Assembly (NCBI RefSeq): GCF_943737015.1 | Contig: NZ_CALSFP010000001.1 | Location: 2,108,001-2,172,000, forward strand | Source: Staphylococcus sp. Marseille-Q5304 | GTDB taxonomy: Bacteria > Bacillota > Bacilli > Staphylococcales > Staphylococcaceae | Reading direction: 5' to 3' | Length of the DNA: 64,000 nt | Shown: positions 25,937 through 34,743 of the stretch, piece after piece | Layout of the letters: every line of letters starts with the position of its first letter | Position numbering within the stretch: position 1 is the first letter of the stretch | Position numbers and translations under genes: made by a program | Notes under the pieces: generated by a model | What the model was told of the DNA's origin: nothing | Database searches by the model: none | Seen by the model: only the letters and a program-made list of their open reading frames with translations

Positions 25937-26065
25937 ATGGGAATCAAAGATGTATTAAATAAAATGAAACCTCAGGATCAATCATGTTGTTCTGTAAAAA
26001 TTGAAGAAAAAACAGAGAAGAATGAAAAAGAACAGCAGGATAATAATAATTGTTGTAACAATTAA
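25937..26065 (+). CDS. 42-residue cysteine-pair peptide
   Basis: A short frame starts at ATG 25937 after AAGGGGGTGAGTTA, 13 bases after the permease stop. The peptide begins MGIKDVLNKMKPQDQSCCSV and ends DNNNCCNN, so two vicinal cysteine pairs flank a charged Glu/Lys linker. Such pairs bind soft metals, including As(III) and methylarsenite. Its strong ribosome binding site and place in the operon suggest a small cytoplasmic carrier or buffer that hands the metalloid to the permease, comparable in idea to ArsD. This is an inference; the peptide is too short for family assignment. Confidence 0.7.
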   Translation: MGIKDVLNKMKPQDQSCCSVKIEEKTEKNEKEQQDNNNCCNN

Positions 26066-26104
26066 TTTAGAAGTCTGTAAAATATATGCTTATAACAAAT
26101 AAGC

Positions 26105-26145
26105 GAACGACAAATTCCAATGTAATAGTATGGAATTTGTCGTTC
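26105..26145 (+). terminator. Terminator of the ArsR-permease operon
   Basis: A 15-bp perfect inverted repeat (GAACGACAAATTCCA and its complement) with an 11-base loop is followed by TTTCGTTT. It closes the operon ending at 26065. The rest of 26150-26338 shows no complete gene. Confidence 0.85.
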
Positions 26146-26338
26146 TTTCGTTTCAGTTAAGGAAAATTTGCTAATGCTAACATTGGTCAGAATGTATTGT
26201 CATGCGATAGTTCAGATGAAATCGTTTAATTAAAATCTTGTTTTAAACATCGATGACAAGGTCTATTGTAGGACGTGTAGACATCATTTTCGGAATGATA
26301 TAAATAAATCCATAAATGGAGATAAATCAAATCTATTT

Positions 26339-26355
26339 ATACCGCGGGGGGGTAT
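26339..26355. promoter_or_regulatory. CsoR-type copper operator upstream of copB
   Basis: ATACCGCGGGGGGGTAT is a G-tract site with ATACC/GGTAT ends, the same build as the CstR operators at 17174 and as known CsoR sites. It overlaps the likely copB promoter (TATAGTATAAG follows). No csoR gene is in the window, so a chromosomal CsoR would act in trans. Confidence 0.75.
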
Positions 26356-26407
26356 GTGTTATAGTATAAGTAACTTTACTATAACATTTTCATCAGGAGG
26401 GGTTAAT

Positions 26408-28468
26408 TTGAATAATAATGGTGAAGAGCATAATCATCAAAATCACATGAATCATTCCAATCAAATGCATCATGATAACCATGCCTCACATCATCATAGT
26501 GGCCATGCACATCATCATGGAAATTTTAAAGTTAAGTTTTTTGTTTCATTAATTTTTGCAATACCTATCATTCTTTTATCGCCACTGATGGGTGTTAACT
26601 TACCTTTTCAATTCACATTTCCAGGTTCTGAATGGGTAGTGTTAATATTAAGTACAATTTTATTCTTTTATGGTGGTAAACCGTTCTTGTCTGGTGGTAA
26701 AGATGAAATTGCTACAAAAAAACCAGGTATGATGACCTTAGTTGCCCTAGGTATTTCAGTAGCTTATATTTATAGCTTGTATGCTTTTTATATGAATAAC
26801 TTTAGTAGTGCAACTGGTCATACAATGGACTTTTTCTGGGAATTAGCAACCTTAATTTTAATTATGCTATTAGGACATTGGATAGAAATGAATGCTGTCG
26901 GAAATGCTGGAGATGCTTTAAAGAAAATGGCAGAACTGTTACCTAATAGTGCTATTAAAGTTATGGATAATGGCCAACGCGAAGAAGTTAAAATATCAGA
27001 CATCATGACTGATGATATCGTCGAAGTAAAAGCCGGAGAAAGCATTCCAACAGATGGTGTTATCGTTCAAGGACAAACATCTATAGATGAATCCCTAGTC
27101 ACTGGAGAATCTAAAAAAGTACAAAAAAATCAAAATGACAACGTCATCGGGGGTTCTATTAATGGGTCTGGAACAATACAAGTCAAGGTTACAGCTGTGG
27201 GAGAAGATGGATATCTTTCTCAAGTTATGGGACTTGTTAATCAAGCACAAAATGATAAATCTAGTGCTGAATTGTTATCTGATAAAGTAGCGGGTTATTT
27301 ATTCTACTTTGCTGTAATTGTTGGCGTGATTTCTTTTATTGTCTGGATGCTCATTCAAAATGATGTTGATTTTGCACTCGAACGTCTTGTAACTGTGTTA
27401 GTCATTGCTTGTCCACATGCTTTAGGATTGGCAATACCTTTAGTCACTGCACGTTCTACTTCAATTGGTGCACATAATGGTTTAATTATTAAAAATAGAG
27501 AGTCTGTAGAAATAGCTCAACATATCGATTATGTAATGATGGATAAAACTGGTACTTTAACTGAGGGTAACTTTTCTGTGAATCATTATGAAAGTTTTAA
27601 AGAAGGATTAAGCAATGATACTATATTAAGCCTTTTTGCCTCATTAGAAAGTCAATCTAATCACCCATTAGCTATAAGTATTGTTGATTTTGCGAAAAGT
27701 AAAAATGTTTCATTTACTAATCCACAAAACGTTAATAATATTCCAGGTGTCGGATTAGAAGGTCTAATTGATGATAAAACATATAAAATAACAAATGTCT
27801 CTTATCTTGATAAACATAAACTTAATTATGACAATGACTTGTTTACTAAATTAGCTCAACAAGGTAATTCAATCAGCTATTTAATTGAGGATCAACAAGT
27901 CATTGGTATGATTGCTCAAGGAGATCAAATTAAAGAAAGCTCAAAACAAATGGTAGCTGATTTACTGTCAAGAAATATTACACCAGTCATGCTTACAGGT
28001 GACAATAACGAATTGGCACACGCTGTCGCAAAAGAATTAGGTATTAGTGATGTCCACGCACAACTCATGCCAGAAGATAAGGAAAGCATTATAAAAGATT
28101 ATCAAAGTGACGGTAAAAAAGTCATGATGGTTGGAGACGGTATCAACGATGCGCCGAGTCTTATAAGAGCCGATATTGGTATAGCAATTGGTGCAGGCAC
28201 AGATGTTGCAGTGGATTCAGGTGATATCATACTTGTTAAAAGTAATCCATCAGATATTATTCATTTCTTGACCCTTTCAAATAATACTATGAGAAAAATG
28301 GTGCAAAACTTATGGTGGGGTGCTGGATATAACATTGTAGCAGTCCCTCTTGCCGCCGGTCTATTAGCTTTTATTGGTTTAATATTATCACCAGCTATAG
28401 GTGCAATACTGATGTCTTTAAGTACAGTCATCGTAGCAATTAATGCTTTTACATTAAAATTAAAATAA
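26408..28468 (+). CDS. copB: CopB-type copper-exporting P-type ATPase
   Basis: The most likely start is TTG 26408, 7 bases after AGGAGG; the frame is open from 26354 but lacks a site there. The product is 686 residues. The N-terminus is a histidine- and methionine-rich metal-binding tail with no CxxC domain. The membrane ion site is CPH ([14 protein letters not shown]), the phosphorylation motif is DKTGTLTEG, and the hinge is [12 protein letters not shown], with TGES in the actuator domain. CPH ATPases of this subclass export copper ions. It leads an operon with mco and a copL-like gene, controlled by the G-rich operator at 26339. Confidence 0.94.
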   Translation: MNNNGEEHNHQNHMNHSNQMHHDNHASHHHSGHAHHHGNFKVKFFVSLIFAIPIILLSPLMGVNLPFQFTFPGSEWVVLILSTILFFYGGKPFLSGGKDEIATKKPGMMTLVALGISVAYIYSLYAFYMNNFSSATGHTMDFFWELATLILIMLLGHWIEMNAVGNAGDALKKMAELLPNSAIKVMDNGQREEVKISDIMTDDIVEVKAGESIPTDGVIVQGQTSIDESLVTGESKKVQKNQNDNVIGGSINGSGTIQVKVTAVGEDGYLSQVMGLVNQAQNDKSSAELLSDKVAGYLFYFAVIVGVISFIVWMLIQNDVDFALERLVTVLVIACPHALGLAIPLVTARSTSIGAHNGLIIKNRESVEIAQHIDYVMMDKTGTLTEGNFSVNHYESFKEGLSNDTILSLFASLESQSNHPLAISIVDFAKSKNVSFTNPQNVNNIPGVGLEGLIDDKTYKITNVSYLDKHKLNYDNDLFTKLAQQGNSISYLIEDQQVIGMIAQGDQIKESSKQMVADLLSRNITPVMLTGDNNELAHAVAKELGISDVHAQLMPEDKESIIKDYQSDGKKVMMVGDGINDAPSLIRADIGIAIGAGTDVAVDSGDIILVKSNPSDIIHFLTLSNNTMRKMVQNLWWGAGYNIVAVPLAAGLLAFIGLILSPAIGAILMSLSTVIVAINAFTLKLK

Positions 28469-28485
28469 AAGGGGAATACAAATCT

Positions 28486-29916
28486 ATGAGTAAAAATATA
28501 TTTACGATTTTTATTATTTTGTTTTCAATATTACTTATAAGACCTCATAATGTATTGGCAGAAAGTATGCACAATATGAATATGGAAGAAGATAAACAAA
28601 AACAAAATGATGAAATGGATATGGAAGGACACGATGAAAGAAAAAAATTAAATTCCTCAAAAGGAATAAATGAAATAATTTTTCCGGAAATTTTAAAATC
28701 TGAAAAAGATAAAAATGGATATGAGAATTATACATTAAATGCACAGGAGGGAAAGACAGAATTTTATAAAGATAATTTTTCTGAAACTTTAGGATATAAT
28801 GGAAATCTGCTCGGACCAACTCTGAAACTTAAAAAAGGTGAAAAAGTAAAAATTAAGTTAGTTAATAATTTAGACGAAAATACGACATTTCATTGGCACG
28901 GTCTTGAAATTGATGGAAAAGTAGATGGCGGTCCTTCTCAAGTTATAAAACCAGGTGAAGAAAAAATAATTAAATTTGAAGTCAAACAAGAAGCTGCTAC
29001 ATTATGGTATCATCCTCATCCTTCTCCAAATACTGCTAAACAAGTTTACAATGGACTATCTGGTCTATTATATATAGAGGACGGTAAAAATCATAATTAT
29101 CCTAATGAGTATGGAAAAAATGATTTACCTATAATCATTCAGGATAAAACGTTTATATCAAAAAAATTAGATTATTCAGAAACAAAAGATATAGATGGTA
29201 CTCAAGGTGATACAGTAATTGTTAATGGGAAAGTAAATCCTAAATTAACAACAAAAGAAGGAAAAGTTCGTTTAAGACTTTTAAATGGTTCTAACGCTCG
29301 AGATTTAAATCTTAAATTAAGTAATAATAAAAGTTTTGAATACATTGCTTCAGATGGGGGATTTTTAGACAAACCTCAGCAGTTAAAAGAGATAAATTTA
29401 GCTCCCTCTGAAAGAAAGGAGATAATTGTCGATTTATCTAAATTAAAAAATGGTAAAGTCAACCTTGTCGATAATGATAATACTGTGATTTTACCAATAA
29501 ATAACAAAGAAAAAAGTGATAATAAGGAAATAACTACCAAAATAGATAAGAGAATAAAACTAGAAGGTATGGATGATAAGGTCACTATTAATGGCAAAAA
29601 ATTTGATCCTAATAGAATAGATTTAACGCAAAAGAAAGATAAAAAGGAAATTTGGGAAATTGAAAACGTTAAAGACAAAATGGGGGGAATGAAGCACCCA
29701 TTCCATATTCACGGTACTCAATTTAAAGTTGTTTCAGTAGATGGGAAGGCACCTCCAAAAGATATGAAAGGTAAAAAAGACGTTATATCTTTGGAACCTG
29801 GTCAAAAAGCCAAAATCGAAGTTGTTTTTAAAAACACCGGAATATTCATGTTTCATTGTCATATCCTTGAACATGAAGATAGCGGTATGATGGGACAAGT
29901 AAAAGTAACAAAATAA
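28486..29916 (+). CDS. mco: Multicopper oxidase (secreted)
   Basis: The 476-residue protein has an N-terminal signal peptide ending near VLAES and a Met/His-rich start. Copper ligands appear in the standard four blocks: [30 protein letters not shown] and [15 protein letters not shown], which together form the type 1 and trinuclear centres. It oxidises Cu(I) outside the membrane to the less toxic Cu(II). It begins 17 bases after copB and precedes the copL-like gene by 19 bases. Similar mco-copB pairs are known on staphylococcal plasmids and cassettes. Confidence 0.94.
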   Translation: MSKNIFTIFIILFSILLIRPHNVLAESMHNMNMEEDKQKQNDEMDMEGHDERKKLNSSKGINEIIFPEILKSEKDKNGYENYTLNAQEGKTEFYKDNFSETLGYNGNLLGPTLKLKKGEKVKIKLVNNLDENTTFHWHGLEIDGKVDGGPSQVIKPGEEKIIKFEVKQEAATLWYHPHPSPNTAKQVYNGLSGLLYIEDGKNHNYPNEYGKNDLPIIIQDKTFISKKLDYSETKDIDGTQGDTVIVNGKVNPKLTTKEGKVRLRLLNGSNARDLNLKLSNNKSFEYIASDGGFLDKPQQLKEINLAPSERKEIIVDLSKLKNGKVNLVDNDNTVILPINNKEKSDNKEITTKIDKRIKLEGMDDKVTINGKKFDPNRIDLTQKKDKKEIWEIENVKDKMGGMKHPFHIHGTQFKVVSVDGKAPPKDMKGKKDVISLEPGQKAKIEVVFKNTGIFMFHCHILEHEDSGMMGQVKVTK

Positions 29917-29935
29917 TAAATAAGGAATTTTAAAT

Positions 29936-30481
29936 ATGTATAAAAAATTAGGGTTTATTATATTAGCATCAGGATTAGTATTGTCAGCTTGTTCAGATGG
30001 AAAGGAAGAAGATAAAAATACTAAAGATCAAAAACAAGAAGAACATATGGAACACAAAAGTGAAAGTAAAGTTCCAGACGATATGACAAGTACAGATGAT
30101 AGTAAATTTAAAAAAGGTGACAAAGTTACTATCACAGCAGGACACATGCCAGGTATGAAAAACGCAAAAGCTACTGTTAAAGGCGCTTATGAAACATATG
30201 CTTATGTCGTAAGCTATACACCTACCAACGGGGATGAAAAGGTAAGTAATCATAAATGGGTTGTTAATGAAGAGGTTGCCGATGCTCCAGAAAATGGATT
30301 TAAGAAAGGTGATACAGTGAAATTAGAAGCTGACCATATGCCTGGAATGAAAGGTGCAGAAGCAAAAATAGATGATGTAAACAAGACAACTGTTTATGTA
30401 GTTGATTATAAATCGACTGAAAACGATAAAATGGTAAAAAATCATAAATGGATGACAGGAAATGAACTGGAAGCACGCTAA
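29936..30481 (+). CDS. copL: Copper-binding lipoprotein, YdhK/CopL-like (DUF1541)
   Basis: This 181-residue protein has a lipoprotein signal with lipobox LSACS (Cys19), then a charged Lys/Asp/Glu-rich spacer. Two DUF1541 repeats follow (about residues 60-115 and 120-180), each with GHMPGMK or DHMPGMKGAEA and ending NHKW. In S. aureus the related CopL binds Cu(I) on the cell surface and raises copper resistance together with CopB. It is the last gene of the operon; a terminator lies at 30522-30576. Confidence 0.9.
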   Translation: MYKKLGFIILASGLVLSACSDGKEEDKNTKDQKQEEHMEHKSESKVPDDMTSTDDSKFKKGDKVTITAGHMPGMKNAKATVKGAYETYAYVVSYTPTNGDEKVSNHKWVVNEEVADAPENGFKKGDTVKLEADHMPGMKGAEAKIDDVNKTTVYVVDYKSTENDKMVKNHKWMTGNELEAR

Positions 30482-30521
30482 AAATCTAGTTCTAAATTGA
30501 GAAATAAATAAATATAAAAAA

Positions 30522-30576
30522 TATTCTTCTTAATCAATAATTTAAATAACTTATTATTGTTAAGGAGAATATTTTT
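30522..30576 (+). terminator. Terminator of the copper operon
   Basis: A long imperfect stem (ATATTCTTCTTAATCAATAAT paired with ATTATTGTTAAGGAGAATAT) ends in a seven-base T-run, about 40 bases after the last copper gene. Confidence 0.85.
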
Positions 30577-30688
30577 TTAGTGTGTAAATTAAAAAGAATT
30601 TTAGAAGAATAACATTTATCAAAAAATTGTTCATTACCTTATTAATTGAAATTATATAATTAAAAACCGCATCATTAACTGATACGCA

Positions 30689-30706
30689 GAGGCGTATCAC
30701 AAATAA
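30689..30706 (+). other. SCC attachment-site repeat (distal end of the cassette)
   Basis: GAGGCGTATCACAAATAA matches the direct repeat that Ccr recombinases recognise at SCC ends, the same family as the end of rlmH (GCGTATCAYAAATRA form). The inner side carries TGATACGC just before it, giving an inverted repeat TGATACGC-AGAG-GCGTATCA as seen at SCC inner borders. It lies directly after the copper operon. The other att site and rlmH would be beyond the left edge of the window. Confidence 0.85.
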
Positions 30707-30712
30707 AACTAA

Positions 30713-30770
30713 AAAGAGAGTGAGACAGGAATCGAGTTTTTTATAAAGATTTCGTAGTCTCACTCTCTTT
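30713..30770. terminator. Long hairpin between the copper operon and the glycosidase
   Basis: The arms AAAGAGAGTGAGAC and GTCTCACTCTCTTT are perfect complements around a loop. It ends the minus-strand glycosidase gene and lies just outside the att repeat. The loop text (GGAATCGAG, ATTTCGTAGTCTC) resembles the intergenic repeats at 49595 and 57364. Confidence 0.8.
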
Positions 30771-30799
30771 TGTATTTAGAAGTACAACCATTAAGAAAA

Positions 30800-33301
30800 T
30801 TAAAGTTGTGTGGTATTTAAAGACTTTATATTAAATTGTTCTTCAAAAGCATGTAAATCTAATGAAGTCGACAATGATTGTTTAGCCACAGTGATTGATT
30901 TTGGCATAGTAGGCGTTAAATCAAAATAATTATCACTGAATATACAATCATCTTTATTTAGATCAAGTTCGACGTATTTTGCCATTTGAGTAGAAGTCAA
31001 ATGAATGATATATTCTTGCTTGTTTTCAGTAATTGAATACGTAATTTCTGGTGTTTTAAACTGGAACGCTTTTGGTTTTACAAAAAGCTTTACACCTGTG
31101 GCTATGATGGAATCTGATTCATATAATGTATATTCAAGATATACTTCTTTTAATTGAGCTTGAGTTAAATTATGGTATTGCAATGGTGAGATATTGCTAT
31201 GTTGATGGGCATCCACATATACGTCAATAACTGAAGTATCTAATGTATGGTTATTTTGTTTAAGTGACCATTTTAAAAAACCGTGAAATGGCGATGGTGA
31301 ATCATTAGCGACCGTCATCGAAACGGTTTGGTTTTTAATAGTGACAATGGGTAAAATAGGAGCGTAAAAACGCTTGGTTAAATATTGCTGTGCCTTCCAT
31401 CGACCAAAGTAATCTACGCCTGACCATGAAATGGTTGGCCAACAATCATTCATCTGCCAAATAAGGACACCTCGACAGTAATCGTTTTCTGAACGGAAAT
31501 GTTCAATTGAGTATTGCATTACAATAGCTGCTAGCACTTGTGACAGATATACATAATCAGTAAAATTTTGGGGCATTTTAAATTCAGTTTGCATATAATT
31601 ATCGATAATAGCATTTCCATCTTTACACTTCTGATGTTCCAACATGACAGGTGAATTTGGTGATTGTTCTGATTTATCTGCAAATGTACGAATGGTTTTC
31701 ATGTTGGGATAACTTTGAAACCCCATTTCAGAAATAAAACGTGCATCTATATTTTGAATCGATTCGTAAGGTGCTTGCCCATCATATGCTAGATAATAGT
31801 GAAAATCACCGTCTCGTGCATAAGCGAAAATGGATTGTGTATCTTTTTCAGATTTGGTATTTGGTGATGAATGTTCATAAGGTATTTGAGGTGCAATCTT
31901 GTGGACAATATCAGATATTAATTCAATAAAAATTTTCTTGTAGCGTCGTTGCATTAAATTTTTAATATGTTCATCCGTAATTTTAGGTACATCAAAGAAG
32001 GCACGTGTATTTTCTGTACGTGGATCATCACTTGTTAACATCGTATAGGTCATGTCGATTTCATTATTGCCAAATAATAAAATTAAACTTGGATGATGTG
32101 CAATACGTTTAATATTCTGTGTGAGTTCAACAGTAATATTTTCTAAAAACGCTGGATCGTTTGGATAAGATTGACTCGTAAACATACAATCTTGAATGAC
32201 TAAAATGCCATATTGATTACATAAATCAAAGAATTGATCTGAAGGGTAATATGCCCCGCCCCAAACTCGTATACAGTTGATATTTGAATTTACACAATCT
32301 CTAATTTGAGCAGGTAAATCATATGCACGTGTCTGATTTAATATCGCATCTCCAATAATCATATTGGTACCTTTAATAAAAATAGGCGTATTATTGATAA
32401 GAAATTCGAATTTAGAACCGTCGCGATCATTCTCGCGATTTAATTCAATGGTTCTTAGGCCAATTGCATAATCTGTACAATCAATTAATTTATCATCTTT
32501 ATACAATGTAACGTTTACTGTGTATAAAGGTTGCTCACCATAGCCAATGGGCCACCATAAATGTGGGTGCTCAATCAAGAATGTGTGTTCTAGCATTTGC
32601 TCATCGTTAAAAGTAACTGATGTTATCAGTTTCTTATTAGGATCATATAAAGTAAGTACTAAAGATAGGTCTTGCGTAACGACTGATTCAGAGCTGACAT
32701 TTAATTCAACAGAGTCTTTATAATGTGTTTGCTTAAATTGAAGTTGTGGAACATTTGTATCATTTCCAAATTGAATCGAAATAGACTTCCATATGCCAGA
32801 ATCAGGCAATTTAATGCCAAAATCCCATCCAAACATGCATTGTGCTTTTCTTAAATAAGCTAAACCATTCGAAGCTTGTTGTTCCAAATTTTTTAAATAT
32901 TGTACGGGTGAAGAGAACTTAATTTCTATTGTGTTTTCACCGTTAACTATATAAGGTTTGATATCAATGTCATAGTGACGATACATATTATTTGTTTCTA
33001 TGATTTTATGATTATTGATAAAAATTGTCGCCAAGGTATCAAGACCGTCACAACTTAATACAATTTTATTACTACTTAATACGTTAGTGTCTATAGTAAA
33101 TGTTCTAGAAAAGCTATAATCATAATTAAATAAATGTTGAATTTGGTTTTCATTATTTGCGTAATAAGGATGATCGATTAAATGGTTTTCAAGTGCGCCA
33201 CTTATGACAGTACCAGGAATTGTTACGGGAATATCATGTAAATATTTATTCTCGTTTAGATTATTTAGTATCCAAGTCCCATTTAAATCTATTACATTCA
33301 T
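30800..33301 (-). CDS. Glycoside hydrolase family 2, beta-mannosidase-like
   Basis: The 833-residue protein has the GH2 layout: a sugar-binding domain (LNGTWILNNLNENKYLHDIPVT region), immunoglobulin-like domains, a TIM barrel from about residue 300, and C-terminal beta domains. The acid/base is Glu414 in LLFGNNEID and the nucleophile Glu525 in FISEMGFQSYPN. Both surroundings, and the VWGGAYYPSDQFFDLC and GVLIWQMNDCWPT segments, are typical of beta-mannosidases. No signal peptide is present, so it acts on imported oligosaccharides. The start follows GAGGAGTGCG. It stands alone, the first gene beyond the SCC end. Confidence 0.88.
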   Translation of the reverse strand: MNVIDLNGTWILNNLNENKYLHDIPVTIPGTVISGALENHLIDHPYYANNENQIQHLFNYDYSFSRTFTIDTNVLSSNKIVLSCDGLDTLATIFINNHKIIETNNMYRHYDIDIKPYIVNGENTIEIKFSSPVQYLKNLEQQASNGLAYLRKAQCMFGWDFGIKLPDSGIWKSISIQFGNDTNVPQLQFKQTHYKDSVELNVSSESVVTQDLSLVLTLYDPNKKLITSVTFNDEQMLEHTFLIEHPHLWWPIGYGEQPLYTVNVTLYKDDKLIDCTDYAIGLRTIELNRENDRDGSKFEFLINNTPIFIKGTNMIIGDAILNQTRAYDLPAQIRDCVNSNINCIRVWGGAYYPSDQFFDLCNQYGILVIQDCMFTSQSYPNDPAFLENITVELTQNIKRIAHHPSLILLFGNNEIDMTYTMLTSDDPRTENTRAFFDVPKITDEHIKNLMQRRYKKIFIELISDIVHKIAPQIPYEHSSPNTKSEKDTQSIFAYARDGDFHYYLAYDGQAPYESIQNIDARFISEMGFQSYPNMKTIRTFADKSEQSPNSPVMLEHQKCKDGNAIIDNYMQTEFKMPQNFTDYVYLSQVLAAIVMQYSIEHFRSENDYCRGVLIWQMNDCWPTISWSGVDYFGRWKAQQYLTKRFYAPILPIVTIKNQTVSMTVANDSPSPFHGFLKWSLKQNNHTLDTSVIDVYVDAHQHSNISPLQYHNLTQAQLKEVYLEYTLYESDSIIATGVKLFVKPKAFQFKTPEITYSITENKQEYIIHLTSTQMAKYVELDLNKDDCIFSDNYFDLTPTMPKSITVAKQSLSTSLDLHAFEEQFNIKSLNTTQL

Positions 33302-33360
33302 TTTATCGCACTCCTCAAAAATTTTACTCTTCGTATAATTTATAAAATTCTCTGTGCTAA

Positions 33361-33520
33361 ATCACGTATGCTTTGATTCGGGAAGCCAAGGTGTAAGTAC
33401 ATAAAATGTATGGAACAAACCAGGATATAATTAACCGAGCTTGTCCTCTGCTTTGATTAACTTTAGTGCGATAATTTTACTTTCTCTTAATAACATTTCG
33501 TCTGTGCCCATTTATATCAA
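33361..33520 (-). pseudogene. Remnant of an alpha/beta-hydrolase (esterase) gene
   Basis: The minus strand reads MGTDEMLLRESKIIALKLI, then KAEDKLG, a stop, and LYPGLFHTFYVLTPWLPESK. This is the C-terminal part of an acetyl-esterase-type hydrolase, where GTDE precedes the catalytic Asp region and LYPGLFHTF holds the catalytic His. The rest of the gene is missing. Between 33520 and 33860 there is no gene; a short dyad TTCCGT-GCGT-ACGGAA is at 33581-33596. Confidence 0.55.
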
Positions 33521-33932
33521 CATTGGCAGTATATGTTTATAGTACCACAAACAGGTTAAACATACGGATTCGTTAATTGATCGTTCCGTGCGTACGGAAT
33601 GTAAATATTTGTTACTTTTGTGGGTGGTTGGTTTGAACCAAAGTAAATATATTAATTAGGAAATCTACTAACAATACATATTAATGTTAAAAAGTCTTAG
33701 AGATGAAAACTCAAAGTAAAAATACTTAGCAAGAAGGGGGTATTTATTAACATAAAATTATATAACAATAATATATAGTTTCATAATTTTAGAAAAAAAT
33801 TAGATTTTATAGAAAAAAATATTAGGTTGATGATATAATGATGATGTAAGCAAATTATATATTGAATAAGGAGTGTAAAAAAATAGTAAAAAAAATGTTG
33901 GTATATTAAAAAATTTAGTAAACGATGAAGAA

Positions 33933-34529
33933 ATGACTTCAAATGCTTCGGTAGTATTTTGGGGAGAGAAACCATTAATAATTACTTCGGCACATAGTGT
34001 CTATGAGTGGTATAGTAAAAGTTTTCCAGAAAGAATTTATTTTTTTGATAATTTTGGAAAAAAAGTAAAGGTTAACTACATAGTTTTGAGTAGAAAATGG
34101 ATTGATGAAGGTATATTAGATTTTGATACTGCTATCTTAGTTCCTGAAAAAATCAATAGATACAGGTATGACAAAATTCAACCAAAATTTTGCGTGAGTA
34201 AATCAGAAAAGATATTAGTAATATCTCAAAAGAAAGGACTATTTAAAAATAAAATTGTTTCTTATAGAAGAAATATTTTTAGTGATGATATATACGGTTC
34301 AAGCATGATCGGCATAAAATTAAAATCAAATGCTGGACTTTCTGGTTCACCTTGGTATTACGAAAGTAATAATAAGCAATACCAAATGTCCAATACTAGT
34401 TTTTCATTCAAAAGAAATAAAAAATTGACCTTCGCTCCTTATTGGGATCACTACATCGAAAAAATGTTCGAATTTTCAGAAAACTTTGTATGTAATCATG
34501 ATGAATTTGTATATTACTCATTAAATTAG
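33933..34529 (+). CDS. Trypsin-like serine protease of the lanthipeptide cluster
   Basis: From ATG 33933 the product is 198 residues and has the three catalytic blocks of chymotrypsin-fold proteases. His21 is in IITSAHSVYEW, Asp65 in LDFDTAILVPE, and Ser137 in NAGLSGSPWYY (GxSGS). No signal peptide or membrane segment is seen, so it is probably cytoplasmic. The open frame runs upstream to 33879 without a standard start, although AAGGAG at 33868 is well placed. The original start may be an ATG changed to AAT, leaving 33933 as a poor internal start. It lies 11 bases before the first precursor gene and may cleave the leader peptides; this is inferred from position. Confidence 0.7.
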   Translation: MTSNASVVFWGEKPLIITSAHSVYEWYSKSFPERIYFFDNFGKKVKVNYIVLSRKWIDEGILDFDTAILVPEKINRYRYDKIQPKFCVSKSEKILVISQKKGLFKNKIVSYRRNIFSDDIYGSSMIGIKLKSNAGLSGSPWYYESNNKQYQMSNTSFSFKRNKKLTFAPYWDHYIEKMFEFSENFVCNHDEFVYYSLN

Positions 34530-34540
34530 GAGGTGAAATA

Positions 34541-34687
34541 ATGAGAAAGAATAATGTTTTGAAATTACAAGGTATGTGTTCGAAAAAGTCATCAAATTAT
34601 CAAGCTTCAAACGCGAGTGTTTTGTGTAAAAAGCAAAGTACTGCTAGCATTATCTTCTGTGTTTTTCCTAATGGAAAAAATAATTGA
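34541..34687 (+). CDS. Class III lanthipeptide precursor 1
   Basis: A 48-residue peptide starts at ATG 34541 after TTAGGAGGTGAAATA. The leader MRKNNVLKLQGM contains the LxLQ-type motif (VLKLQ) that class III synthetases bind. The core holds two labionin-type patterns: SNASVLC (SxxSxxC, Ser23 to Cys29) and STASIIFC (SxxSxxxC, Ser33 to Cys40), with an extra Cys13 and a polar tail PNGKNN. Serines would be phosphorylated and eliminated to dehydroalanine, then joined to cysteine. It lies just before the LanKC gene and differs from the other two precursors in its longer tail. Confidence 0.85.
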   Translation: MRKNNVLKLQGMCSKKSSNYQASNASVLCKKQSTASIIFCVFPNGKNN

Positions 34688-34743
34688 ATAAATCACACCA
34701 ACTGAAATTTATTTCAGTTGGTGCGAATAGGGAGATGAAAATT

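Noticed and set aside
26160..26338. A possible transposase or zinc-binding protein remnant (reading [14 protein letters not shown])
   Set aside because: Only about 15 codons look suggestive; there are no terminal repeats and no longer match, so I could not support a feature.
1..30706. mecA or another beta-lactam resistance complex, and IS431 copies
   Set aside because: No penicillin-binding protein, mecR/mecI or IS6-type transposase frame or end sequence was seen in the visible part of the cassette.
33581..33596. Short dyad TTCCGT-GCGT-ACGGAA as an operator
   Set aside because: Six-base arms and no nearby regulator gene make this too weak to list as a regulatory site.
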